From Sorangium cellulosum (lineage in GTDB: Bacteria > Myxococcota_A > Polyangia > Polyangiales > Polyangiaceae), in the NCBI RefSeq assembly GCF_002950945.1, contig NZ_CP012673.1:4339001-4403000 (forward strand): 64,000 nucleotides of DNA, given 5' to 3'. Of this stretch, positions 26,701 to 34,760 are shown one piece after another. The notes beneath the pieces are model-generated. The model worked only from the letters and a program-made list of their open reading frames with translations. It had not been told where the DNA came from and did not search any database. The position numbers and the translations under genes are program-made. Numbering within the stretch: the first letter of the stretch is position 1; each line of letters opens with the position of its first letter.

Positions 26701-27735
26701 CGCCTTGTCCCGGTGGGTCTCGCCCGGCAGCGCCTCCCGGAAGGCGAGGAGCGCCTCGTCCGCCGGCGTGCACTTGCTCTTGTGCGGCCGCCGCTGCGTC
26801 AGGAGCTCGATCAGCGCGTCGCTCGCCGCGCTCGCGGGGAAGGGCGCGCCCTCGCCCGCGCGGCCGAGCGCCGCCGCGAGGGCGGCCGCCGGCTCGCGGA
26901 ACGCGGCGCTGCCGAGCGCGGCGCTCTCCGCGGCGAGGCGGTGGAGCTCCCGCGAGAGCGCGCGCGCCTCGGCGGCGTGGTCGGAGAGCGCGAGCCGCCG
27001 CGGCGTGAGCCCGTCCTCGTCGAGCCGGTCGAGCAGCCGCGTGACCTCGCTCCGCGCCGCCTCCACGCTGCCCGTCGCGGCCACGAGCGCGCGCGCGGCC
27101 TCGGCGCGCTCGCCCCCGTCGGCGAGCGCCCGGCTCAGCGCCTCGTCGACCGCGAGATCGCTGAGCGCCTGCGCCTCCTCCTCGTCGAGGATCCGGGCGG
27201 AGGGCGGGAGCCCCATCGCGATCGCGTGCCGGTCGACGATCTGCTTCGCGACGCCGTGGAGCGTGTCGATGCGCGCCGCCGGCAGGCGGGCGAGCGCCTC
27301 CTCCGCGCGCTTCCGCAGCTCGGCGAGCGGCACCGCGCCGGCGCCTCCGAGGCCTCCGGCGCTCCCGGCGCTCCCGGCGCTCCCGGCGCCTGATTGCCCG
27401 GCGACGGCCGCGCGCCGCGCGCGGAGGATGTCGGCGAAGGGGATCTCCGCCTCGCCGTCCCAGCGGGCGATCTCCCGGAGCGAGCGCTCGATGCGGTGGG
27501 CGATCTCGCGGGCCGCGGCGCGCGAGAACGTCGTCGCCACGATGCGGTCCGGCGCCACGGGCGGCGCGGCGGACGCGGCGTCCGGCTGGCCGACGGAGGT
27601 GAGGCCGAGCGTGAGCAGCACGTAGAGCGCCGTCAGGCGGTGCGTCTTGCCGGTGCCGGCGCTCGCCGCGACCACGACGTTGCGCCGGAAGGCGTAGATG
27701 AGCGCGTCGCCCTCGTCGAACGCCGCCGCGGTCAC
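23707..27735 (-). CDS. AddA-like UvrD-family helicase with C-terminal PD-(D/E)XK nuclease
   Basis: A 1342-residue protein from GTG 27735, overlapping the upstream gene's stop by 4 bases. Superfamily 1 motifs: AASAGTGKT (about residue 24), LLVDEFQDT (about 418), VGDRKQSIYGFRGAD (about 468), TTIHASKGLDFPAV (about 882) and YVAITRARREL (about 977). A RecB-type nuclease follows with DLIEYKRARPR (about 1235). A Cys in TFQGCARRFRLRHLL (about 1074) and C-x4-C-x5-C at the very end (CRKLRCGFVRAC) together look like a 4Fe-4S nuclease set. With its neighbour it should form a double-strand-break end-processing helicase-nuclease of AddAB type. A 9-base repeat run encodes Gly-Ser-Ala units at 27358-27384. 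Because AddA proper lacks the Cys set, I do not assign the symbol. Confidence 0.9.
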   Translation of the reverse strand: MTAAAFDEGDALIYAFRRNVVVAASAGTGKTHRLTALYVLLTLGLTSVGQPDAASAAPPVAPDRIVATTFSRAAAREIAHRIERSLREIARWDGEAEIPFADILRARRAAVAGQSGAGSAGSAGSAGGLGGAGAVPLAELRKRAEEALARLPAARIDTLHGVAKQIVDRHAIAMGLPPSARILDEEEAQALSDLAVDEALSRALADGGERAEAARALVAATGSVEAARSEVTRLLDRLDEDGLTPRRLALSDHAAEARALSRELHRLAAESAALGSAAFREPAAALAAALGRAGEGAPFPASAASDALIELLTQRRPHKSKCTPADEALLAFREALPGETHRDKAQHLLGFLREAPGLSRREARIVDLLEEIRERLAEIRRTEGGLGFGDLLRAARDGLRDDPAIGAAVRESLDVLLVDEFQDTSAVQRDLVYLLRERSDAALARPAGAAPGAASLWGHGLFLVGDRKQSIYGFRGADVSIFCRVCAELAGAAAGRALELSPSLWSPDPSADFVALRESRRSTPELLAFINAFSARDFAQGSAAGARGEAPAANDNGGAGAARREFEIAYSAAEHLVAAPARGGAAGPTEVVLIADDGSAPDGVDALVRDAKGQLREALIAAAYIARRVRGGATGGARGDGKEGAGGDLRFRDVAVLARRRSTIPLVELALARLEVPYVVAGRALFDAAEVRDVAAILRLLLDPNDRLALAAVLRGPMVALSDTALAILAPPGRGLTVPLLGRWPSGAAAHAGRAPWPEDEGPDDGRPAPALARLPAADRERLELFRARFSGLRRAALRSTPGEAIRAAVSAFDLDRVLAALPRAQARLGNVDRLIAIARRRGGALASFVRWLERRIRDEADEPEAAVFSPEDDAVRLTTIHASKGLDFPAVVLLDLNAEPRADHPGLSYIPAAADRPAALLVRHYARRVDRPPAPGALHDAAALGPLLPISTPALQAARAEVRARERAERQRLTYVAITRARRELVLVGNAAKPRSGSAWLTLKGEGEVPAALAAAISATLEARALLADGRPPAPGTDAYARAAPVPRPAPAREPARAQTVQIATASLTTFQGCARRFRLRHLLGISEPAGEGQLGLFDVEGPPELPGEARVELEDGADPRPPGRAAHRVLQRWPRARWGEPTDPADVVARLAFEGLAPSSPEALRTAEGIARFLGGPYARQVREEEAALVREEAFVLEVEPSAAGQRRGARLALSLAIDLAVLRPGGPVDLIEYKRARPRLDLAPYELRLRAAALALKRRYPDRPVRAGVLFVGAEAEPVWLKGSGPRGALSDEEQARFEHELARLAERLSEATAEGRFDGVPVETCRKLRCGFVRACHG
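27358..27384 (+). repeat. Three perfect 9-base repeats inside the AddA-like gene
   Basis: GGCGCTCCC occurs three times without interruption. On the coding (minus) strand this gives a GSAGSAGSA linker between helicase motifs I and II. Unit changes stay in frame. Confidence 0.75.
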
Positions 27736-30700
27736 GCGCCCTCCTCCGCGGCCTCGTCGGCCGGCACGACCGCGGGGCGCCGGCACACGTCGCGCGCGTC
27801 GCAGCGCGCGCACAGCGTCGGCAGCGTCGGCCGCGGCGCCGCCCGCCCTCGCCAGAGCGCGACGACCGCCGCCCGCGCCGTGCGCGCGGCCTCGGCCCAG
27901 CCCTCGGCGAGCGCGCGCTGGTCCTCGGCCGTGCGCGGCCACAGCTCGACGAGCCCGCGCTGGCGCACGCCGACGTAGACCGCGCGCACCTCCTCCGCGC
28001 CGAGCGCGCGCGCCGCGATGGCGCTGTAGAGCGGCAGCTGGAGCGCGCGCCGCCGCTCCTTCGCGTCGGGGAGCTTGCCGGTCTTGTAGTCGACCACCCG
28101 CACGACGCGCCGATCCGTCGAGCGATCGATCCGGTCGATCTGGCCGTCGACCCACAGGCTCGGCGCGCCCGCCGCGCCCTCCTCGTCGTCGTCCGACGGG
28201 GGCAGCTCGAGCGGCTGCCACGGCGCCGGCTCCCCTGCGCCGAAGCGCCGCTCGGCCAGGAAGAACCGGAGCTCCGGCGAGGCCGCGTCGTCGCCGAAGA
28301 CGGCGCGGGCCACGACCTCCATCACGTCCGCGATCGCCTTCTCGACCGCCTCGCGGCGGAGCGGGGCCATCGGCGCGGCGACGCCGAGCGCCTCCTCGGC
28401 GGCCGCGCGCGCCGCCGCGAGCTGCTCGGCCGGATCGCGGTCCGGCGCGAGCTCGCGCAGCGCCTCGAACGCGGCCTGCAGCGCGCGGTGGATCAGCGTG
28501 CCGCGCTCGCGCGCGTCGGCCGACTCGGCGAGGTCGTCCGCGCGGCGCACGTGCAGCACGCGGCGGGCGAACGCCGCGAAGGCGCACCCCACGGCGCGCT
28601 CGATGTGGGTGACCGCGATCGGCCGCCCCGGGTGCGCCCCGCCGATCGCCGCCGTGAGCTGCGCGAGCAGCGCGGGATCCTGGTCGAGCAGGACGCGCCC
28701 CGTGTGCCGGTCGATCGGCGCCCTCGGGTCGAGGAAGAAGTCCGCGCGGGCGCGCTCGATCAGGACCTGCTCCGCGATGTCCGGGCCCGGCCGGGCGCCG
28801 GCCGCGAGGGCGATCAGCTCCGCGTCGCGCGGCCCGAGCGCCGTCGCGTCCAGGGCGACGCGCGACGCCGGCTCCACCCGCTCGCGGACGCCCGCCGCCA
28901 CGGCCGCGGCGAAGCGCGGGTGCGGCTCGTTCGGCTCGCTGTCGTCGCCCCGCGTGAAGCAGAGGGCGACGCTCCGGGCCCCGGCGAGCGCCCAGCCGAG
29001 CTCGGCGCGCTGGGCTGCCTGGCGCTCGCGCCCCGACGCGGGGCGGCTCGGCGCCGGCAGCCGCGCGCGCAGCGGCTCGCCGAGCAGCGTCTCGTCCGCG
29101 CCCGGGCTGCCGCCGTACGCGCGCGCGTCGAGCCCGGTGACCACCACGACGTCGTGATCGAGCGCCGCGAAGCCGGCGGCGACATCGACGCGCACCGCGC
29201 CGGCGCGGCCGGCGTCGCCGCGCGGCCCGGCGCCCTGCTCGGCCGCGGCCCGCTCGAGCTCCGCGTACACCTCCGCCACGGCGGCGGGGTGCTCCTCGCA
29301 GCCGAGGTCGCGCGCGGCCCGCGCGAGCGCCTCGGCCTGCTCACGGATCGCGCGCGCGGCCCGGGCGCCCTGGCCCATCGCCTCGAGCGCGACCGCGCCG
29401 GCACCCCGCCGCTCGGCGCGCAGCGCGGCGCGGAGCTCCTGCGCCCCCGGCTCTCCGAAGCCCAGCTTGTCGAGCAGCGCCAGGAACCGCCGCACGATCT
29501 CCGGCCGCGTCGTCGCCTCGCCGATCCAGCGGGCGCTGGCGAGCAGCCGCTCGAGCGCGTGCGGCATCCACGCCTCGTCGTCGTCCCCGTGCGCATCCCC
29601 GTGCGCGTCGCCCGCGTGGAGGAACGCCTCGAGGTCCAGGTCGAGCTCCGCCTCGAGCGCGGACGACGCCGGCGTCGTCCGCGCCGCGCGCGCCGGCCCG
29701 GCGCGGCGGTCTGCGCGCCGCGCGGCCACGACGGAGATCAGGCCGTCGATGAGCAGCCGGCCCGTGCGATCTACCTCGACGGGCACGTCGCGCAGCCGGT
29801 GGGCGAGGTCGGCCGAGCGCTTCTCCGCCTCGGCCGCCGCGGTGCGGTCCATCCAGGCGCCGGCGTGCACCCCCGGCGCGCGGAGGATCTCGATCGCCTG
29901 CTCGCGGCGCACCGGCCCCACGGCGAGGCGGAGGAGCGCGAGCGCCACGCGCCCATCGGGGCAGCTCGCGGCGGAGCGGCCGCGCGGCTCCGAGAAGCGG
30001 ATGCCCGCGTCGGCCAGCGCCGCCCGGAGCGGCTCGAGCGCGGCGTCGTCCAGCGCGGGCACGACGACGGCGATCCGCTCCGGCGGGATCCCGCGGCCGA
30101 GCGCCGCGGCGACCTCGGCGGCGGCGGCGCGCGCCTCGCCTTCCGGGGTCTTCGCGCTGATCGCGGCGATCGGCTCCGCGCCGGCGTCGGGCACCCAGGT
30201 GATCTCGGGCGGATCGCCGAGCGAGGCCCAGCGGCGCTCCAGCAGCTCGGCGATCGGCGCCGCGTCGTCGTGCTGGAGGGCGGGCAGCTCCACGGTGACG
30301 CCCGCGCCGCCCGAGGCGCGGACGGCGGCGTGCAGCGCCTCGACCCAGGCGAGGTCGTCGGGCTCCCAGGCGACGGCGCCGCGGATCGTGACCCTGCGCG
30401 GGAGGGGGAGCGCCCCGGACGACCCGGCGGCGCGGAGCGCCCGCCCGAGCAGGAACCCCGCGCACCGCGGATCCACGAGGCGCGCCGCCCGGAGCGCGGC
30501 GTCTGCCCGCTCGAGGACCTCCGCGACGGCGCTCGCGTACGGTGCGCCGAGCGCCCGCAGCTCGGCCGGGGTGGTGCCGGCGCGGCGGAAGCTCCCGAGG
30601 GCGCGGTCCAGGGCGTGCGCGAGCGCAACACGCGCGGCGGGCTCAGCCGGCTGTCGCAGCCGGCCTGGCGGCAACACGTCGAGGGCGAGCCGCGTGGCCA

Positions 30701-30884
30701 CCCGGGTGGCCTGCGGGCTCGCGATGGCGACGTCCGGCGCCAGCAGCGCGAGCGCCTCCGAGACGAAGCTCCACCGTGAACGGACTTCCTGGTCTGCGGC
30801 GCGCACCTCGCGCACCCCCGCGGCGGCGAGCTCGCGCTCCACGTGCCGCTCGGTCGGGACGATGAGCAGCGATGTCCTGCTCAC
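27732..30884 (-). CDS. AddB-like PD-(D/E)XK exonuclease with 4Fe-4S cluster
   Basis: A 1050-residue protein; I chose GTG 30884 because SLLIVPTERHVEREL begins the conserved N-terminal strand, although the frame is open further upstream. The N-terminal two-thirds is a divergent, inactivated helicase-like fold as in AddB (no intact Walker A, many Arg/Ala helices). The C-terminal nuclease has WVDGQIDRID and VVDYKTGKLP (about residue 933). One Cys precedes it (ERAVGCAFAAFARR, about 765) and C-x2-C-x5-C follows (LCARCDARDVCRRP, about 1025), the AddB-type iron-sulfur set. The stop overlaps the AddA-like start by 4 bases, so the subunits are made together. The role is resection of double-strand breaks and degradation of foreign linear DNA. 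Confidence 0.9.
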   Translation of the reverse strand: MSRTSLLIVPTERHVERELAAAGVREVRAADQEVRSRWSFVSEALALLAPDVAIASPQATRVATRLALDVLPPGRLRQPAEPAARVALAHALDRALGSFRRAGTTPAELRALGAPYASAVAEVLERADAALRAARLVDPRCAGFLLGRALRAAGSSGALPLPRRVTIRGAVAWEPDDLAWVEALHAAVRASGGAGVTVELPALQHDDAAPIAELLERRWASLGDPPEITWVPDAGAEPIAAISAKTPEGEARAAAAEVAAALGRGIPPERIAVVVPALDDAALEPLRAALADAGIRFSEPRGRSAASCPDGRVALALLRLAVGPVRREQAIEILRAPGVHAGAWMDRTAAAEAEKRSADLAHRLRDVPVEVDRTGRLLIDGLISVVAARRADRRAGPARAARTTPASSALEAELDLDLEAFLHAGDAHGDAHGDDDEAWMPHALERLLASARWIGEATTRPEIVRRFLALLDKLGFGEPGAQELRAALRAERRGAGAVALEAMGQGARAARAIREQAEALARAARDLGCEEHPAAVAEVYAELERAAAEQGAGPRGDAGRAGAVRVDVAAGFAALDHDVVVVTGLDARAYGGSPGADETLLGEPLRARLPAPSRPASGRERQAAQRAELGWALAGARSVALCFTRGDDSEPNEPHPRFAAAVAAGVRERVEPASRVALDATALGPRDAELIALAAGARPGPDIAEQVLIERARADFFLDPRAPIDRHTGRVLLDQDPALLAQLTAAIGGAHPGRPIAVTHIERAVGCAFAAFARRVLHVRRADDLAESADARERGTLIHRALQAAFEALRELAPDRDPAEQLAAARAAAEEALGVAAPMAPLRREAVEKAIADVMEVVARAVFGDDAASPELRFFLAERRFGAGEPAPWQPLELPPSDDDEEGAAGAPSLWVDGQIDRIDRSTDRRVVRVVDYKTGKLPDAKERRRALQLPLYSAIAARALGAEEVRAVYVGVRQRGLVELWPRTAEDQRALAEGWAEAARTARAAVVALWRGRAAPRPTLPTLCARCDARDVCRRPAVVPADEAAEEGA

Positions 30885-31404
30885 CTCGGTTCGACGGCCA
30901 GCTGCCGCCCCTGGGGAGCGCGAGCGCCGCGGCCGGCAGGCCGCAGAGAGGGCGCCGGTGCGCCTGAATGCTCGTCCGGCAAGGGAAACCTCACCGCACA
31001 CGCTTTACTTCATGCATCCGTCCCCTCGCAACCTCCACCGGACGCCTGGCGTGTTGAATAACTTGCGCCGGACGTGGGAATTCCTGTGGGAAGATCGGAA
31101 GGCGCGTTAAAAGCCCTGTTGGGAACCGGGGACGGCACAGGTCAGGATCTTGGGTAGATCCGGGCATTTGCACGCGAAGTGAGCGCGCCGGCGCACGTCC
31201 GAGGCGCTTCGGAGTTATCAACAGGCCCGGCGCCCACGGGTCGGCTCGCGCGCGACTGCGCACCACGACAGGCACCGTGACGAGCTCTCCCTGTGGAGCT
31301 CGCCCGCGAGCACACGTGCTGTACGGGGGGAAACCAGGTGCTTGGCGAGAGAGAAGGGCTGGACTGACGCCCTGTCAGGGAGCGCCCAGCGGGGCGAGGG
31401 GGCT
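30885..31404. other. 520-base intergenic region
   Basis: No gene is supported here. Nearest the nuclease gene lies its probable promoter region. A 7-bp inverted repeat (CGAGCTC/GAGCTCG, 31281-31302) sits about 100 bases past the stop of the START-like gene on the minus strand, without a T tract, so it is at best a weak terminator. Part of the stretch (31060-31260) is less GC-rich than its surroundings. Confidence 0.4.
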
Positions 31405-32253
31405 CTACCGACGCGCCACGTCCTTGTGACGACGCACGTTGTCGTCGTCTGTCTCCGGCACCCCGGATACGCTCTCCTGCGGCGCCGCGGGGGTCGTCGT
31501 GCCGCTCTGCTCGTCTCCTTGCCTGGCCGGGGCGGTGTTGCTCGCCGCGGCGGCGGGCGCGCTCGCTGCGGGGGGCGCGCTCGCGGCCGCGCCCGGCGAT
31601 GTGCTGGGCGCGGCGGCCGACGGGGCCGTCTGCGCGCTTCCGGGGGCCGTTCCCTGCGCGCGGTTGCGCACCGCGGTCACCGCCTTGTCGGCCGCCCTGA
31701 CGAGCTGTGCCGTGATCGCCGAGGGCGGGAACGGGAGCTTCGGGGCGACGAGCAGCTCGAGCTTCACGATCGTGTGGTGCTCGTCCACGGCGCGGAGCCG
31801 CCAACGGGCGCGGAAATCGGAGACGTTGCCGCGCTTGAAGCGCCCGGAGATCACCTCGTCGGCGCCGTCCTTCGTGGGCGGCGACATGTCGGCGACGGTC
31901 CAGATATGCGCGGCGCCGTTCAGGATGGGCACCTGGAGATACACCTCGCTCGTGCCCTTGCGCTTCGACAACACGCGGCTCTGGTCGAAGGAGGTGATGA
32001 ACGTCTTGTAGCTCCCGTACGACGTGACGATCTTCCGGACGGTCGCGAGGGGAGCCTTCACGAGGATCGCCGCGCCGCCCGTGTCGATCGCCGACGCGGG
32101 CTCCGTGGTCTTGAGCGTGTAGCGGAGCGCCTTGCCGAGGGCCGCGAGCTTCTCCGACTCGGCGTCCGCGGCGCGCGCCGCGCGCGGCGATAACGATAAG
32201 GCGAGCACGGCGAGTGAGAAGGCGATCAAGGACACAGACCACAGCTTCTTCAT
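31405..32253 (-). CDS. Secreted START/SRPBCC-like protein
   Basis: A 282-residue protein starting at ATG 32253 after AGGAG, with a signal peptide ending RAARAAD. Residues about 30-200 have the pattern of the START/polyketide-cyclase helix-grip fold (AAILVKAPLATVRKIVTSYG, WTVADMSPP, RWRLRAVDEHHTIVKLELL), which binds hydrophobic ligands. The last ~80 residues are Ala/Pro/Ser-rich and end in a charged tail (DDDNVRRHKDVARR). Exported members of this fold are common in myxobacteria without assigned function. The fold call is by pattern and moderately sure. Confidence 0.75.
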   Translation of the reverse strand: MKKLWSVSLIAFSLAVLALSLSPRAARAADAESEKLAALGKALRYTLKTTEPASAIDTGGAAILVKAPLATVRKIVTSYGSYKTFITSFDQSRVLSKRKGTSEVYLQVPILNGAAHIWTVADMSPPTKDGADEVISGRFKRGNVSDFRARWRLRAVDEHHTIVKLELLVAPKLPFPPSAITAQLVRAADKAVTAVRNRAQGTAPGSAQTAPSAAAPSTSPGAAASAPPAASAPAAAASNTAPARQGDEQSGTTTPAAPQESVSGVPETDDDNVRRHKDVARR

Positions 32254-32406
32254 GGGCTCTCCTGCGCTGCCGCGTCCGTCGCCGCGTGAGCTGAAGGGCA
32301 ACGTGCACGTGCGCGCCTCGGACGGCGAGGGCGCAGCTATTCATCATTTGTAACGCGCAGATCGGCCGACCGCACGCGGGCCCGCTACAGAAAATGTGTT
32401 GTTCGT

Positions 32407-32455
32407 CGTCCGATGTCGGACGTCAGCGCTCGTTATCCGCCCGCTATCCGCCCGC
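32407..32455. promoter_or_regulatory. Inverted repeat plus 11-bp tandem repeat upstream of the START-like gene
   Basis: A perfect inverted repeat CGTCCGA-TG-TCGGACG (32407-32422) is followed by two back-to-back copies of TATCCGCCCGC (32434-32455). They lie between the bactofilin stop and the START-like start. The inverted repeat has no T tract, so it could be an operator or a terminator stem. Confidence 0.4.
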
Positions 32456-32460
32456 TCGGA

Positions 32461-33000
32461 TCACTTCGCGGCCGCGCCGCGCTGCGCGATGCCGTCCTCG
32501 CTGCTCTTGGCGGGCTGTGCCGTGGCGTCGGCCTCCGGCTCGGGCGCCTCGGCGCGCGGGGATCGCTCACCGGGCTCTTCCTCGAGGGGAGCCATCTTGC
32601 AGGACCCGTCGAACTGCACGCCGCGATCGATGAAGATGGCGGGCGCGTGCAGGGCGCCGGTCACCTTGGAGGGAGCGTAGAGCTCGATCGCGTCGCGGGC
32701 GCGGATGCTCGCCTCGACCTCCCCGCCCGTGACGATGCACGTCACGACGTGGATCTCGCCGACCACGAGCGCCCCCTCGCCGATCACGAGCACGTCCTCC
32801 CCGCGGATCTCGCCGCGGAAGCTGCCGTCGATGCGGACCCGCCCCTCGAAGAAGAGCTTGCCCTCGAAGTGGGTACCGCGGCCCAGGAGGGCGTTGATCT
32901 CGGTGGGCCGGTGGCCGCCGGCGTCATCGCCGCGGGCGCCTCCGGGCGATCGCGGGGAGAGGGGCGAGTCCCTGTCGCCCGGGAACGAGGTCGGCTCCAT
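32461..33000 (-). CDS. Bactofilin
   Basis: A 179-residue protein from ATG 33000 (the frame is open to 33093, with poorer coding character). The central part (about 35-130) is a right-handed beta-helix of the DUF583/bactofilin type: NALLGRGTHFEGKLFFEG, VRIDGSFRGEI, DVLVIGEGALVVGEI, RDAIELYAPSKVTGAL. The flanks are short and disordered, with an acidic Pro/Ala-rich C-terminal tail. Bactofilins polymerise without nucleotide into cytoplasmic filaments that position cell-wall enzymes, chromosome-segregation proteins or polarity factors; Myxococcus has several. No par or peptidase genes adjoin this one. It is divergent from the outer-membrane protein gene. Confidence 0.92.
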   Translation of the reverse strand: MEPTSFPGDRDSPLSPRSPGGARGDDAGGHRPTEINALLGRGTHFEGKLFFEGRVRIDGSFRGEIRGEDVLVIGEGALVVGEIHVVTCIVTGGEVEASIRARDAIELYAPSKVTGALHAPAIFIDRGVQFDGSCKMAPLEEEPGERSPRAEAPEPEADATAQPAKSSEDGIAQRGAAAK

Positions 33001-33106
33001 CGACCGATGCCTTACTTCAGGCGTCGTCACATTCGCAACGGGGGCGCGCGTCAGCCGCGTAACGCGCGCGCCGGCGGGATCGAAAAATTGCAATAGTTCC
33101 AGGCAT

Positions 33107-33134
33107 TTGTACGGGTTTTGCGGCAGGGTACGTT
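33107..33134 (+). promoter_or_regulatory. Possible sigma-70-type promoter for the outer-membrane protein gene
   Basis: In an unusually AT-rich patch of the divergent gap, TTGTAC (33107-33112) and TACGTT (33129-33134) are separated by 16 bases, about 145 bases before the downstream start codon. The match to consensus is partial. Confidence 0.3.
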
Positions 33135-33277
33135 TTCTGCATTAGGGGCCGGCCTGAGCGGCTCCTGGCGCGTGGACGCGCCGGGCGACGTGCGAAGCGC
33201 GGGCGGACCTCGGGCCGGCGCGCGGTCGTGTGGTGGAGAGCGGTGAGGGTCCGAGGTGACCAGGAGAGGGAGTGGAG

Positions 33278-34699
33278 ATGACGTTCCGATCGTTGCTAGT
33301 GGCTGCCGGTGTCCTGGGCAGCATCTCGGTGGCGTCCGCGCAGACGCCGCCCGAGCCGCCGAAAGCTCCCCCGGCCGACGTGGCGCCGCCGGCCGCTCCG
33401 GCGCCGCCAGCCGAGCAAGCCCCGCCGGTCGATCCGGCGGCCGCTCCGCCGGGAGCGCCCGCCGCTGTCGCGCCTGCCACGACCCCGGCCGCCCCGGCAG
33501 AGCCCGGCGGGCCTGCGGCTCAGCCTGCGGAGCCGCCGCCTCCGCCGGAGCCGCCGCCCGAGACGAAGACCCCGGAGCCGAACGCCGGGGCGGTCGCCTC
33601 GCCGGCGGTGCGGTGGAGCCAGACCACCGGGGCGGACACCGTGCTGGAAGAGGACGAGGAGACGAAGCTGCGGTGGCGCGGCTCCACGTTCACGTGGAAC
33701 CAGGGCGGCACCACGACGATCTTCGGCGTCGGCCGGGACAACATCGGCAGCGAGGGCGAGTTCTACGGCTGGGACTTCACCCTGCGCCCGAACTACTACC
33801 TGCTCGATCGTCCGAAGGACAAGGTGACGCTCAACGCCGAGATCGGCTGGGTCACCGAGCTCACGAACAGCGACACCACCCAGTATTACCGGGAGCCGCA
33901 GCTCAAGGACACGGCGCTCGGCATCCGGTACGGCCGCGAGCTCTGGCAGAGCGGCGGCGCGACCGGAGGCGACTACCGGACCGAGGCGGCCATGCGGCTG
34001 CGCGTGCTCCTGCCGACGTCGCCGACGAGCTGGAACGCCGGCAGGTACTTCTCCCTCTCGTTCGGTCCGCAGGTCGTCCAGAAGGTCAAGCTGCTCGGCT
34101 CGAAGGCCGACGGGCTCAACCATGCCACGGCGACGCTCGGCGTGACCTACGCCCACCTGTTCGCGGAGTCGTACACGCCGGTGAACGGCGATCTCAAGCG
34201 GACCCGGCGGATCGCGACCGGCGAGACGGTGATCGACGACCAGCTGAGCGGGTGGTCTCAGGACATGGATCGGCTGACCACGAGCCTCGATATCGACCTG
34301 CCGCTCTACAAAGATCTCTCCCTCGGGACGAGCTTCGGGCTGATCAGCCGGTTCAAGCACGAGTTCACGAACGGCTGCGACGAGGACTCGAGCGACGACT
34401 GCACCGAGTACCGCTCCGTCCGCAACCCGGACCCGACGACCTACCTCGTGAACACGGTGTTCGACGTCAACCTGAGCCACCCGATCTACGACGTGGTCGA
34501 CGTCACGCTCGGGTACAACAACACGGCCCTGCAGCTCGGCGAGGACGGCAAGCGCAGGACCATGTTCTACAGCCCCGACGCGCAGTTCTACCTCGACATC
34601 ACCGCCAACCTCGACGCCATCTACTCGAAGGTCACCGGCCGCGGCGAGAAGAAGGACAAGCCGGGGACGGCGCGCGCGGCGCGCCAGCAGAACCTGTAA
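33278..34699 (+). CDS. Putative outer-membrane beta-barrel protein with Pro-rich N terminus
   Basis: About 473 residues. The preferred start is ATG 33278 (GTG 33272 is also possible) after AGGAG and GGGAG. A signal peptide (ending SVASAQ) is followed by about 80 residues rich in Pro, Ala and Glu, likely spanning the periplasm or peptidoglycan. The rest consists of alternating strands with many aromatic ends (STFTWNQGGTTTIFGVG, FYGWDFTLRPNYYLL, VTLNAEIGWVTELT), typical of barrels. Two close Cys (NGCDEDSSDDC) probably form a loop disulfide. No family name can be given. The last ~20 residues are basic (GRGEKKDKPGTARAARQQ). Confidence 0.75.
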   Translation: MTFRSLLVAAGVLGSISVASAQTPPEPPKAPPADVAPPAAPAPPAEQAPPVDPAAAPPGAPAAVAPATTPAAPAEPGGPAAQPAEPPPPPEPPPETKTPEPNAGAVASPAVRWSQTTGADTVLEEDEETKLRWRGSTFTWNQGGTTTIFGVGRDNIGSEGEFYGWDFTLRPNYYLLDRPKDKVTLNAEIGWVTELTNSDTTQYYREPQLKDTALGIRYGRELWQSGGATGGDYRTEAAMRLRVLLPTSPTSWNAGRYFSLSFGPQVVQKVKLLGSKADGLNHATATLGVTYAHLFAESYTPVNGDLKRTRRIATGETVIDDQLSGWSQDMDRLTTSLDIDLPLYKDLSLGTSFGLISRFKHEFTNGCDEDSSDDCTEYRSVRNPDPTTYLVNTVFDVNLSHPIYDVVDVTLGYNNTALQLGEDGKRRTMFYSPDAQFYLDITANLDAIYSKVTGRGEKKDKPGTARAARQQNL

Positions 34700-34716
34700 C
34701 CAAGGCCAGAGGCCCC

Positions 34717-34747
34717 GGTCGGGCGCCCCGTCTCGGTGCGCCCGACC
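34717..34747. terminator. Bidirectional hairpin between convergent genes
   Basis: GGTCGGGCGC (34717-34726) pairs perfectly with GCGCCCGACC (34738-34747) across an 11-base loop, in the 61-base gap between two convergent genes. A third copy of the arm begins at 34748. There is no T run, so termination activity is inferred from position. Confidence 0.5.
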
Positions 34748-34760
34748 GGTCGGGCGCCCG

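Noticed and set aside
24349..27393. Plus-strand frame of about 1000 codons opposite the helicase gene
   Set aside because: Arg/Ala/Glu-rich mirror of GC-rich codons; the minus-strand frame carries all helicase motifs.
28488..30779. Plus-strand frame of about 760 codons opposite the nuclease gene
   Set aside because: Same mirror effect; no recognisable motif.
31012..31110. Short plus-strand frame MHPSPRNLHRTPGVLNN
   Set aside because: No ribosome binding site, basic composition, no neighbour logic.
31210..31225. DnaA-box-like TTATCAACA
   Set aside because: A single imperfect box, with no cluster, AT-rich unwinding region or dnaA/dnaN gene nearby, so no origin is claimed.
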